Assembly: GCA_027972325.1 (NCBI GenBank)
Contig: JAPMOS010000047.1
Span: forward strand, 124,001-188,000
Direction of reading: 5' to 3'
Source of the DNA: Paratrimastix pyriformis
Taxonomy: Eukaryota > Preaxostyla > Paratrimastigidae
Length of the DNA: 64,000 bases
The notes below the pieces were generated by a model. The model saw only the letters and a program-made list of their open reading frames with translations. It made no database searches and had not been told where the DNA came from. The position numbers were made by a program, and so were the translations under genes. Positions 10,839 to 21,399 of the stretch are shown in pieces; the stretch's first letter is position 1; every line of letters begins with the position of its first letter.

Positions 10839-11720
10839 AGTAGTTATAAAAGGAGAGTTCTGAGACAAGCGATTTTCACACACAATTTTTCACGCTTGCG
10901 TTGTTATTTGAGGCAAAAATCGATTTCTTCAGAACAAAATCTTTTTTTCTCATTATTTTTTATTGAAAAGGAGCATTTTATTTTATCAGCTTTGAATGAT
11001 TTAAGCATTAATTTTCTCGAGCTACAAACGTTATTTGAGGCAAAAATCGAATTCTTCAGAGCAAAATCTTTTTTCTCAATGTTTTTTAAGTAAAACGAGC
11101 ATTTTATTTTAATCAGCTTTGACTGATTTAAACATCAATTCATTCGAGCTACAAACGAAATTCGAGGCAAATATTGAATTCTCCATGCATTTTCAATTTT
11201 TTTCCATTTTTTGTCCCAGAAATTATTTTGCCATTTTGTCAAATCAAACAATTCAATCATCTTAAGCATCAAACGAAAGAGAATTCAATCAGAAACAGCT
11301 TATCTCTTCATTCAAAATAAAATTGTGACAAAAGTGCTTTTCAAAAGTGATCATTAAATAATGCATCAATCTTAAGTAAATGATGCATTCTTTTTGATTG
11401 AATCAGCTCAAATAATTGATTCTAAGAAAATGGAAAAGTATGACAAAATGATAAAACAATATGAAATTTGATTTCAGCACCGAGCCCTTTAAAGCGAAAA
11501 TTTACTCAGCTTTGACATGAATTGAAAGAGAAATCAATCAGATTTACCTTCTATTTCAAAGAGATAAAAGCAGCGTTTCATCATTTGAGCTCTGAGTGTT
11601 TTAAGATGATAATTCAATGAGCTACTGGGGCTAACTCAATGAAATAGTGAACGAGTGATAGCAGTTGATTAACATGTAAAGGTATTTGAAGAAAAAATAA
11701 TTATCTATAGTTAGTATATA
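10839..11720 (+). repeat. Left terminal inverted repeat of the Polinton-like element
   Basis: The 882 bp match the reverse complement of 34,385-35,275 nearly throughout. Within it a unit of about 130 bp recurs two to three times, marked by GCTACAAACG followed by TTTGAGGCAAAAATCGA, giving a tandem substructure. The inner edge is TATAGTTAGTATATA. Confidence 0.9.
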
Positions 11721-11724
11721 GAGA

Positions 11725-11895
11725 ATGAATTGTGATAAGCATCCAGTTAAGATTGATAGGGCGCTATTTGAACTCCTACAGGAGTTGATTAAGCTTCATG
11801 GTGATGAATATTTCACTGTTACAATAACTAAGAAGAAAGGAGATGAGAGTGACGATTCCACAACAATAGTGTATGAAAATGAATATTTCCATTAA
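11725..11895 (+). CDS. Small conserved protein of Polinton-like elements (56 aa)
   Basis: A short ORF starts MNCDKHPVKIDRALFELL and ends IVYENEYFH. It lies immediately inside the left terminal repeat and converges with the integrase, overlapping its end by a few bases. A plus-strand ORF in the second Polinton-like fragment (60,225-60,422) shares IDR, a following Leu-rich helix, a G-x-x-YF step, IVY and a terminal N-x-YF in the same order. That supports it as a real gene. Function is unknown; the predicted mix of one helix and strands suggests a small folded regulator or structural protein. Confidence 0.55.
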   Translation: MNCDKHPVKIDRALFELLQELIKLHGDEYFTVTITKKKGDESDDSTTIVYENEYFH

Positions 11896-12925
11896 CGGAG
11901 CTTCATATCATGCATTATATTATCTGTGTCAATACCTTCTCGAGACAGTCTTCGTTTGACGAGTCTTTTCTTCTTTGTGTCATCAATCTTCTTGACAGCT
12001 TTTTCAGTGCTCTCCTTCTCGATGATTTCACCAACCTTCTTCAACTCATATTGTTTGTAGTGTTTTTTCAACAGTTCTCCAGACTTCAGGTTCTTGAGAA
12101 CATACTTTTTACCATCGAATGAGTCAATGATATAGACAGCGAGAGAATACTTTACTTCATCACCTTTAGCGAATGCTTTGAGCTTTCGAACAGCACGAAC
12201 ATGGTCACCAATATTATAAATACGTTCTATTTGAGTGACTGATTGTTTGTTTGTATCATGGTTGTTGAACACATTATAAGGTGTTGCTTTAATGGTTCTG
12301 TGGTAATCATTGTTGTAAGAAGATACCAAATCAGGAAGAACTTTAGTCCAATCGGAGTCACCAGAAGAGAGACGCCAACGTTGTAGTTTGAGAGCAATTG
12401 TACGATTGAATCGTTCAACAATACTATTCTTATTGATTTCTTCAGGGTCACTGAAATGAGCCACAACATGATTATCAGTCATCCATTTGACATATTGTTT
12501 AGCTTGGAATTCATTGTCACAGTTGATGTTTTCAGGAGTACCTTTTAAGTCATCATGGAAGATACTTTTAATTGCTTTGAGAACCTCAGTGGGCTTTCTT
12601 GTTTTAAGTGGACGACAGGCAGCATAACGAGAGTACACATCAATAACACAGAGGATGTTCTCGAATCCAGTTCTCGTCTTAAAACGATCATAGATGATGA
12701 TATCCATCTGAACACATGCGAGAGCAGTATGAGCCACAATCGTGTTGAACTTTTGGGTTTTCTATCTTCTTTCATGATTTGATAATCAGGTGTCTTATTT
12801 AGCACGTTTTGGACAGCATCTAAGGTGATTTTCTTGTCATCTTGTTTGAGTTTTCGATACAATTTAGGAGCAGAAACAAAGCCCGTTTTAGGATTGCTAT
12901 AAGCATTTTGAATGGTCTTTTCCAT
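11892..12925 (-). CDS. Retroviral-type (rve, DDE) integrase of the Polinton-like element
   Basis: The amino end (from MEKTIQNAYSNPKTGF) matches the helical head of Polinton integrases, which has a Y-x-x-P-x-x-G-F and LYRKLK pattern. The core has VQMDIIIYD (first Asp), NCDNEFQ (second Asp) and KNSIVERFNR (Glu), with the catalytic spacing of the family. The C-terminal part has an SH3-like strand set (VRKLKAFAKGDE to KYVLKNLKSGE) and a basic tail. It joins element ends to target DNA in the nucleus. It is divergently transcribed from the polymerase gene, with about 100 bp between starts, where a shared promoter would lie. It looks nearly whole, with perhaps one break. Confidence 0.85.
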
Positions 12926-13026
12926 TAGTATAATGAAGTTATAAAATTAAAAGTGACTTAGAGAAACCTTAAATTTATAGATTAATAAAATATTATGAAA
13001 AAATTTTATCTCACACTACTATAGAC

Positions 13027-14504
13027 ATGACAACTAAAACCGCAAATCCATTTGTTGCATTTGATGGACTCTCAGATGAAGAGGCGAAGAAGTTGTTCGA
13101 AGAATACATAAATAAACGGCAGGCAACGTCACCAAAACAGGAAAAGAAGGAAAAGAAAGAAAAGAAAGAAGTGAAGATTGCACAAGAAGAAGTTATTGAT
13201 GTAGATGCCTTATCAACAAAAGGAGCAGAAAACGTCGAAGATGAGTTTGGAAAAATAGCACAATATGAAGTGGTAGAATGCAAAAAAGCTATGAAAGGTT
13301 TCATGAAGAACTATTCTATTATGAACCATGGAAAGATCGAGGCAACTGACTACAAACAAAGTGTCGAGAGGTGTTTTGTGGACACTGAAGGAATGATAAA
13401 AAAGATATTATATGAAGAGATGAAGGGAGGACAGTTCAAACTGAACATCGTGTTGAAATGTCAGTTCACCAAAGAAGACAAGTCAATGTATGGACACTTT
13501 TCATCAGGCAGCATTCGAATTCTCGGTAAGAAAGACATTGAAGAAGGAATTGGGAATGCAGTGTCGAGAATCCAAGAGCTCGTGGACAATTTTGTTAACA
13601 ATGGAAGTGCATGGGTCCTAAAACGTATTGAGAATGTGTTTTTGAATGTAGCCTCATACAAGCCAATGCGTGGAAGCAGTTACATTGAATTACCAGAGGT
13701 ATTGAACCAGAAGAAAGCATTGATAAATATTCAGAATGATGACAATGAGTGTTTTAAATGGAGTGTTTTAGCAACATTGCATCCAGTTGATGTGCATCCG
13801 GAGAGAGTGAAGCAATACATGAAGTATGACAATGAGCTCGACTTTAAGGGCATTCATTTTCCAATGGAAATTGACAGTATACCACGATTCGAAGCTAAAA
13901 ATAACATAGCCATCAATGTGATCGAGCATCATATCACAACAAAAAAGGTTAAGAAGGAGAAGAAGACATCAGTTGTCTTCAATCCATTGTATGTCTCACC
14001 AATTTGGAATACGGCTAAAACAGTAGTCAATATGCTACGTATAACAGAGCTCGATGAGAATACAGAGGTGATGAAAGGAGAAGGATGTGAGAAGACAGAA
14101 ACCAACTCACATTATGTGTTGATTAAAGATTTGTCTCGTCTCTTAAGTTCAAGCCAGAACAGTCACAATGGAAAAAAGTATTTTTGTCTGAACTGTATGC
14201 ATGGATTTTGGAATGAAAGCCTGTTGCAAAGGCATAAACCAGTGTGCTATGAGCATGAATGTTGTCAAGCATGGTTACCAATAGAAGAAGATGCTCATGT
14301 TGAATTCAAGCATATATCAAAATCAGTGAAGCAACCTTTTGCGATTTATGCAGATTTCGAAGCACTCACAACACCAATTGATGATGATGACGATGAGAAA
14401 AAAATAAAAGCAGCATATCAGCACCATAATGTGTGTTCATATGCATACAAAGTTGTCAGTAATTATCCAGAGTTTGAGAGACCAATACAATTGTATCGTG
14501 GTGA
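13027..14504 (+). pseudogene. Family B DNA polymerase, N-terminal part (before LINE insertion)
   Basis: The start MTTKTANPFVAFDGL is followed by a Lys/Glu-rich linker, then a Polinton-type N-terminal region with SSYIELPEVL, and a zinc-finger-like CLNCMHGFWNESLLQRH ending in a Cys. Exonuclease motif I is IYADFEAL near 14,347. The product would replicate the element by protein priming. The gene is split here by LINE copy 2; its remaining part is at 24,707-27,118. Confidence 0.85.
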
Positions 14505-14517
14505 AGGAGCAGTTGAG
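14505..14517 (+). repeat. 13-bp target-site duplication, left copy (LINE copy 2)
   Basis: AGGAGCAGTTGAG occurs here and again at 24,694-24,706 on the far side of the LINE. A duplication of this length is typical of target-primed reverse transcription. Confidence 0.85.
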
Positions 14518-14640
14518 TGTGTGTGTGTGTGTGATACTTCCCGGCTTGCGCCGAGTCCGGAATCGGGCCGAAGCCCGCGGGTAACATGATCCCCCCCGGG
14601 CCGCCTTCCCGCAGGACAAGTCCTGCAGAAAGAGCACCCC
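14518..14640 (-). other. LINE copy 2 3' end: (CA)n tail and hairpins
   Basis: In the RNA sense, CATGTTACCCG is followed by a 5-bp stem CGGGC/GCCCG closed by a UUCG loop (14,577-14,564) and then ATT. The same arrangement occurs at the 3' end of the third LINE-related insertion (62,421-62,449) with two compensatory base-pair changes. A second hairpin with arms GCAGGAC and GTCCTGC lies just upstream (about 14,610-14,630). The tail is a CA dinucleotide repeat. By analogy with other LINEs this is where the RT would bind its template. Confidence 0.6.
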
Positions 14641-14697
14641 AGGGAGTTCATGGGTCGGCTACCGTCCCCCCAGGGGCGGTCTCCGCCGACTTCCGGA

Positions 14698-15612
14698 CTA
14701 CAGCTCTTCTTTCATTCCTGCCTCGAATTTTTCGCACTTCTTCCTTTGCTGAATCGCTATGAGCATCGTTTTCCTGATTCCTGCCAGCTCGCTTCCCACC
14801 TCCTTTTGAGTGTCTTCATCCACAATTCCCATTTCCGCTGCCAGTCTACATGCATTCGCGTATTCCATCTTAAAGCCGCACTTCGCTCTCAACCTCCTCA
14901 TCACCTTCGTCACCACCGCCTCCGATATCCCCCTCCAGTTGTAAAGCGTTTCCCCATCTCTCGGGCGGCCCTCATAGTTGACCTGCACCATGCGACTCCC
15001 GGCCTCCTTCCTCAACATCGCCTCCAAAGCCCACAACGGGCTGGATCCATCGGGAATCTCTCCCTAGCCCGCCCATTCTCAAACATCAGAATCCCCACAT
15101 CAAACCGCGCCTTCCCACCACTTTCCTCCCAGTGCGCCAGAAACTCGGCTCCCAAAAGCAAACCCACCTCCTGGATGATGAAAAGCTCACGCATCTGAAT
15201 GTCCCCCTTGATCGCCAAGCTCACACCGTGCTTCGGCTCACCCCCCGGCTGGATTCTGTTCGCTTTCCCTTCCCCGTACGGCACAATAACAATGCATCTA
15301 AACGCTCTTTTCCCTCCTCTACCAATCGGACTCTCCGCCCACTCTCCAATTGCTCGGAAAACCGATCCATCTCCTCCTGGGGTTATATTCCGGATTCGCA
15401 TAAATCAACAAGTCCCGATTCTCCTTAAATAGCCCGTACCCATCCACCGAACCTTCCAGGAACCAGTCTTCCTTACTCGGCGTTCTATACTCTGGGAAAC
15501 TGAGATCCGCATTCCCTGGGTGCGAAAACGCCATCACCGTTAGGCTTCCCGCCTGTCTCAGCAACGAAGATATAGTGTGGGGAGTCGTCCATTGGTTCCT
15601 CAGCGTACTCAT
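14698..15612 (-). pseudogene. LINE copy 2 extra ORF downstream of RNase H
   Basis: Three minus-strand open segments (15,612-15,319; 15,401-15,012; 15,036-14,698) together suggest about 280 residues in changing frames. Readable pieces include SLTVMAFSHPGNADLSFPEY, VSLAIKGDIQMRELFIIQEV and a Lys/Arg-rich helical end with LYNWRGISEAVVTKVMRRL. I do not recognise the family. It lies between the RNase H/CCHC end and the 3' UTR, where most LINEs have nothing. It could be a C-terminal extension of ORF2 or a separate third ORF. Confidence 0.5.
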
Positions 15613-15673
15613 ATGCGTCCGCCCCTCCTTTACTGTCGTGCTTTTCCTTCCTCATATCGGTCACACATCTCAG

Positions 15674-16700
15674 CTACCTCTGTCGAGAACGTTTCCCAAA
15701 ACTGTCCCATGTTCTCGCCCGAAACCATCTCCCCCGGGACCTCTCCATCAATTGCCATAGCCTCACCTTCGTGATCTGCCTGCCCCTTATCTTCACACAC
15801 TCTCCCATCGGCTCTACCCACTTCTCCTCGAGCAGCTGGTCCGGGTCCTCAGCTCCCTCCGCCTTGTCCAACCACTCAATTAGCTTCACAGCATCCGCCC
15901 CTTTCCATCTCTCCCCCACACATCCCGCCATCCCTGGGCACTCAAACACCAAGTGGTTCATGTGGTCCCTCACCCCACACCAACACTTCCCATCCCCCTC
16001 CCCGTTGATGTAGAACCGGATGTTGGCCGTGATATACCGCTGCAGGATTGCCATCATCGCCAGCTTCCCTGACATCTCACACCTCATCGTTTGCACGTTG
16101 ATCCCTCCGTTGCGACTCTCTGCGTTAATTAACACAATCTCGTTTTTCTTTTTACGAGCCGCCCTCCACATGCGACTTTTCCTCCCCCATTCCTTCATCA
16201 CCTCTCTGAAGTCTGTCTCCACCTCCTTCCCGTCACTTCTCCGCACCAGCTTGAATCCCCATCCTTTCTCTTCGGGCACCACGCTCGGCTCCATCTTTAT
16301 GCTCCGTCCCGCAATCTTGTCTGCCAATCTGTTCCCCTCCGCATCCAGCGACGCACTAGTTTCCTGATGTCCCTTAACCCAGACCAGTCGTATCTCTCCA
16401 CGATGCTCCTTCACAATCCGCTGCCCCTCCGCAGCAGTCCCTCCGCCTTCGATTCTATCAGATCCGTTGGTTTCCACCAACCCTTTATCAGTCCCTCAAC
16501 CCACCCCTTTGCCACTTTACTGTCCGTTCTCACTTCCACATTCGCATCCTGTCCAATCCGAATAGCCTCCAGAATAGCCTCCAACTCCGCTTCATTGTTA
16601 GTCTGCCCCGACCCGAACACCTCCTCCCGCTCTCACCGCCAGCGCCCCATTTTTAATCTCTCAATCACCGCGAACGCCGCCCGTCTTTCCTTCCGGCTTC
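15674..16700 (-). pseudogene. LINE copy 2 RNase H domain and C-terminal CCHC motif
   Basis: RNase H landmarks in order are TNNEAELEAILEAI near 16,600, VRTDSKVAKGW near 16,515 (catalytic Asp) and LVWVKGHQETSASLDAEGNRLAD (about 16,384-16,325), which holds the His-Asp pair. The CWCGVRDHMNHLVFECPG motif (about 16,005-15,950) is the Cys-Cys-His-Cys signature usually found at the end of LINE ORF2. Here it follows RNase H. The domain degrades the RNA strand of the cDNA hybrid. It is in two frames, so a frameshift lies near 16,450. Confidence 0.8.
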
Positions 16701-16761
16701 TTGTCGCACTCCAATCCATTCTCCTCCATTCCGCCCTCTCCACTCCGCTTTTACTTCCATT

Positions 16762-18801
16762 TCACAATACCTCGTTCCAGCGCCTCCCTTGTTCCACCTG
16801 CCCTTCCGCCCTCCTCTTCTTCACGCTCGCCTCAATCTGCATCCGACCCCCTCCTCCCATCTTCTTTCTCGCTCCTTCCCTTCTTACTCTCCCTTTCCAC
16901 CCCATCCTCCCATGTTTCCTCTGTTTCACCACTGCTACCTTCCCCCGACGCACTGCAACTTTGCTCTTGACTCTTGGTTTCGCTTCCCCCGACCGCCCCA
17001 ACCCCCGACTCCCCTCACTCCTTCCTTCATTCCCTTATCTGCATTGCCTTCCTCCTTTTCCTCCGCCTCTTCCGCCCCTCCTCCGCCGACTCCTCCTCCC
17101 GAATCCGCCTCGCCAATTGCAGATAGTCCGGACTCACCCTGCTACCATACAGACACACCGCATCATCCATCCTTTCCAATGAAATCTTCCCCTATGATGA
17201 GGTCCGCCACACTCCGAATCTTCCTTTTCATGAGGGTCTGTCTGTGCTTCTTTGTTATCTTGCAGGGCTCCGCCATCTCTTCCAGTGTCGTCGGCATGCC
17301 GTACTTCACTTCCTCCTTCAGTTTCTCACCGTCCCTCAGGATCGCCATGTCTCTCCTGTGCATCACCTGCAACGCCCCAATCACCACCCCGGCATCTTCT
17401 CCTGCCCGTGCATCTTCACCCACTTCCCTGCATCATCCAACAGCGGCTCACGCGTCGTCCACAATTTCTGCAGCAGCGCGATCTCCTCCCTCAGCACCAC
17501 TCCACACCCTGCTCGTCCGCCATCCTCCCCAGAATTTGTGTCATCACCATCATATCATGGACATCAATCGGGTCCTTCAGCCCCATACCCCCTTCCTCCT
17601 CCGGAAAGAACAGCACCTCTGCCGGGTCGCATTTCCCAATACAACCTCCGATTTCCCTGAACACCCTCGCATATCTCTGCTTCAGTGTTTCCAAGTCCCT
17701 TGTCGGCATTGGGCACTGCCTCGCCGTGTATTGTAGGCAAGTCGAGACACACTCATTAATCACTTGCACCATCAACCTCGGAGGGACCTTCTTGTCCATG
17801 AGCCTGTGCAGTCGCCCACACATTTTCTGGATCACCTTCTCCGTGTTGACCTTCATGTTCATCTCCTCATCTATCCATATCCCAAGATACCGAATTGCTC
17901 CACCCTTTTGCTGCACTCTGATCTTCCGACCCTCTCCCAGATCCAAGTCCGTCTTCCCCTTCACCCCGCCACACAGGTAGTCACACTTGCTCCACGACAG
18001 CTCCATACCAGCCTCTTCCACTTTCCGCCTTACCGTATTCACCAAACGGACCATCTGTTCCCTTGTTCTCGTCACCAACATAATGTCGTCCGCAAATGCC
18101 AACACCTTTACCTTCCTGCCGCTATCCAGAATATAGCCCCTCCTGTCGTCTCACCTCCGCCAAGACTCCCTCCATGAAGGAGATAAACAGCAGGCAGGAC
18201 AACGGGTCCCCCTGACTAATTCCTCTCTCAATGTCATAGCTATCCGTCAACCCGTACCCCGTGATCACACGCGCCTTTCTCCCCTCATACAAGCTGTCCA
18301 CATACCTGACAAATTCCTCTTCCACCCCATCCTTCTCAACCCCTTTCTGAGCGCCTCCATGTCAACTGTATCATAGGCCTTTCTTATATCTAGCGCGCAC
18401 ATGTGGAACTCCTTACCTCCCATAATCTTCGAGTCCGTCAACACCCCAAAATCTCGGCAATCGGCGTCTCAATCCTCCGATCCCTCAGGAAACCAAACTG
18501 CTCCGCCCCGAATACCCCTTTTTCAACGCACCAGTCTTGAAATCTCGAGGCAATCACTACCTGCAGTCCTTTCAAAAGACCTGTATTAAAGTTATAGGCC
18601 TTCTTCCCGCCGGATCCCCGGATGCTCCGTCTGCGATTTGGTTGCCATATAGACCGAGCTGAGTTTCAGCTCCTCAGGAACCTCAGACTTCTGCAACATC
18701 TCGTTGTATCGCCTCCCCAACCACTCCTTAATTTCGTCCTGACAAGCATGGACCATCTCCGCCGTCACTCCATCCGGGCCAGCCGCTTTCCCGTCCGGCA
18801 A
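16762..18801 (-). pseudogene. LINE copy 2 reverse transcriptase, with basic linker
   Basis: Motifs in order are GKAAGPDGVTAEM (18,795-18,757), a GISQGDPLSCLLF segment (about 18,225-18,190) and the catalytic LAFADDIMLV (about 18,095). The thumb is conserved with copy 1 (YLGIWIDEEMNMKVNTEKV). A strongly basic stretch (17,001-16,762) links RT to RNase H. Frames change between 18,592 and 18,105, so the gene is broken. Confidence 0.85.
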
Positions 18802-19037
18802 AGCCCCAGTATTGTCTGGATATCATGCGTCGTCAGAGGGCCATAATTACCCTTCCACCCACGCCTCCCGTTACCTCCTTCAGTCTTTGCCCCCGTCCCC
18901 ACCGGCAGCTTCCTTTTGCAAGCCCCGCCATGAAACCCCACCATCCCTCTTAACCTCCGCCGGGTCCGACACCACCCTGTCCATCTTCCCCTCCGCATTT
19001 CGAGTCACGTAGGTTGTGATTGGCGCCGCGCCATCCA

Positions 19038-20330
19038 TCATGATACCCTTATAGATACGCTTGCGCTTTCCTCCAATGCCCTATCTCTCTTACCATAATG
19101 CACCGACCTCATCTTCGCCAGCTGTTTCAACATCTCCTTCCTCTTACTCAAGTCCTCCTCCGCCAGCGCTCTCCTCCTCAATTTCTTTATCCTGAAAGGC
19201 TCAAAATCTCGATCCGTATTCATCACATCCCTATAGCCGAAAACGCAGCCAGCTGTCACCCGAAGAAACTCACTCATCTGTTCAAATGATGGCTCCTCCC
19301 CTTCACAGCTGCCTCTCGCAACATTTGCGCAACCTTCCCACGGTACTTTTCCATTTTCCCAACCATAACATCATACTCCTCCTTCTTCTTGTCCCGCAAC
19401 AGTGCCTCCACATCCGTCCGGGAAGGGCAGATGGCCACCTTCCTCCGAGCCATTTTCACCGCAGAGGGCGCCATGTTTCGGAGATCCGTTACAATCATGT
19501 GGTGATCCGTGACCGCCTGCCACTGAATCTCATCATTCCGCCAAACAAACAAATTGTCCAGCACCCTCCCCATTGTCCCCTGCGTCGACAGACACAAATC
19601 CAACCGGGCCCTCCCCTTCCCTTCATGCTCTTCCTCTTTCGCCACCGTCCCACCCTTCCGGCTCCGGATAAAAGTTATCTCCCCCGCCTTCCCAACCATC
19701 TTCGCCACATCATACAATCCCAGTTTCTCTTGCTCCCCTCCTTCCTTAGCCCATCCGTTCGCATCTGTGTACACCACGACTCCTCTCCCATCCGACGCCC
19801 CCGCCACACACTCCTCCAACCGCTCCAAGATCACACTCCTTACCCTCACGTTCGCCTCTCCGTCCCCAGTAGGAAAATACATGTTGATGAGTCTCATCTG
19901 ATTCTTCCCCTCCGTCCAGTCCATAAACATGAGATAACCAGGAATCACCTCCGTAATCTTTCGAACTGCCACTTGCAGTGTTTTTCTATACCAATCATCA
20001 CCCCCTCTCGGGTGCCGCTTAACAGACTCCTCCGCCACAGAGCTCCTCCAGCACCACCCCTTCATCCATTTTCCTGCAGAAATTCTTTATTGTCCCTCGT
20101 TCCTTTCGTTTCCTGCAAAGCGCTACGTCCGTTCGACCCACCTTCAGCAAATCTTCTACATTTTCTTTTCCATTCCGAGCCCAGCCCCGCACATTCCATC
20201 CGACCACCCTCACCCGATCCTCCTCTTTCCCCGGCAGCCCCGCCCTCAAGTTAGCCTCCTTTTTCGCAGCACCACTTTTCCACCCCACAAAATTCTTCCG
20301 CCTCCGCCTTCTCATCATACACCCGCTCAA
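19038..20330 (-). pseudogene. LINE copy 2 APE-type endonuclease
   Basis: AP-endonuclease-like landmarks are VVGWNVRGW (about 20,200), followed by DVALCRKRKE. Downstream are VVVYTDANGW near 19,768, ARLDLCLSTQG near 19,606 and TDHHMIVTDL near 19,510. They correspond to the Asn, Asp-Asn and (Ser/Thr)-Asp-His active-site positions of LINE endonucleases. The segment 19,277-19,038 is the connector to RT. The usual Gln-Glu-Thr after DVAL is not seen (CRKRKE here), and the frame changes near 20,060, so activity is unlikely. Confidence 0.8.
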
Positions 20331-20387
20331 TATCCAGCATTTTCGCTTTTCCTCTTCTTCCTCTGCGCATCCCTGACTTCTTCTCCC

Positions 20388-21390
20388 TCACTGCTTTCCC
20401 CACCCTGACTTCCCATAACTTCTCCTGCCCTGGCCCATCCCCGCTCCCCCAGCCTTCCCACCTCCCATCTGCATCTTCACACCTCCGAACGCCGGTCCCA
20501 GGGCCGACTTCCTCATCTTCGAAGCCTTTTCCTGCCCCTCCACATACAGGAACACATCTCCATGACCTGCTTCCTCTTCCCCAACTTCTCCGACCCTGCT
20601 GTCATTAAACCTCCACCATTGGTCTCCAATCTTTTTGATCGCCACCCAGTGTCGCCCACCCCCCCTTCTCCCACAAAACTCCGCCACCGCTACCATGTGA
20701 TACACCTTACCGCCCACTTCCACCACATCCGGCTGGACCCTCCATTGCCTCTTATCAACCATCCCTTCCCTACCCCGCATCACTTGGACGACCATAACAC
20801 CCTCTGTTCCCACCACCCGCTCCTCCCTCGCATGCCAACGATCCACCCCACACCCAGGGCACCTTTTCGTATCCTCTGATTTGAAAGGATCACCCTTCCC
20901 ACAGCGTCACTCATTTTCTCCAGATCCCGCTCCAATCTCACCGTTAGATCGCTTCTCTCTCCGTTCCGCTACTCATAAGCTCACACTCCTGACATGTGTC
21001 CTCCACTTCCACAGTTACCTTTGCCGCTATCCCAGACCTCCGCAGCAATTCAACGAGGGCCTCCTCCGCTTCCCCATCCTGCCCTTCGTCCAAACCCCTC
21101 GCTCCCTCCCTCCACACCCTTCTTCCCACTCCGGGGTCCCATGACCTCCCCGCAATATCTCGTACAACTCCCCACCCCCCAGCCGCCTCAACCACCTGGA
21201 GGGCCGTGCTGATCCAGCAGCGGTGGCCAGTGACATTAACTATTCCTCTATACATTCCGCCCCCATTACCATCCTCCAGCTCTCCATCACCCTCCCCACT
21301 CCATTTCCACCTCCATAGCAATCCTGCTCCCCACCGCCTCCAATCTTTTACCGATGTCATCGTCATTACAATAAAACTCAACCAACCCAA
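20388..21390 (-). pseudogene. LINE copy 2 USP-like (peptidase C19) protease domain
   Basis: The Cys box reads YRGIVNVTGHRCWISTALQ (about 21,250-21,195), close to the USP pattern G-(x)-N-x-G-x-x-C-(Y/W)-x-(N/S). Next come CQEC (about 20,980) and CPGCGVDRWHARE (about 20,860-20,820), the two CxxC halves of a USP zinc ribbon. The His box is AVAEFCGRRGGGRHWVAI (near 20,640), followed by WWRFNDSRV and VFLYVEGQE, the typical last strands of a USP. About 330 residues separate the first and last landmarks, typical of a USP core. One frame change lies between the two halves. It is placed directly before the endonuclease in the same direction, so it was probably part of ORF2. Confidence 0.65.
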
Positions 21391-21399
21391 CCAGCTTTT

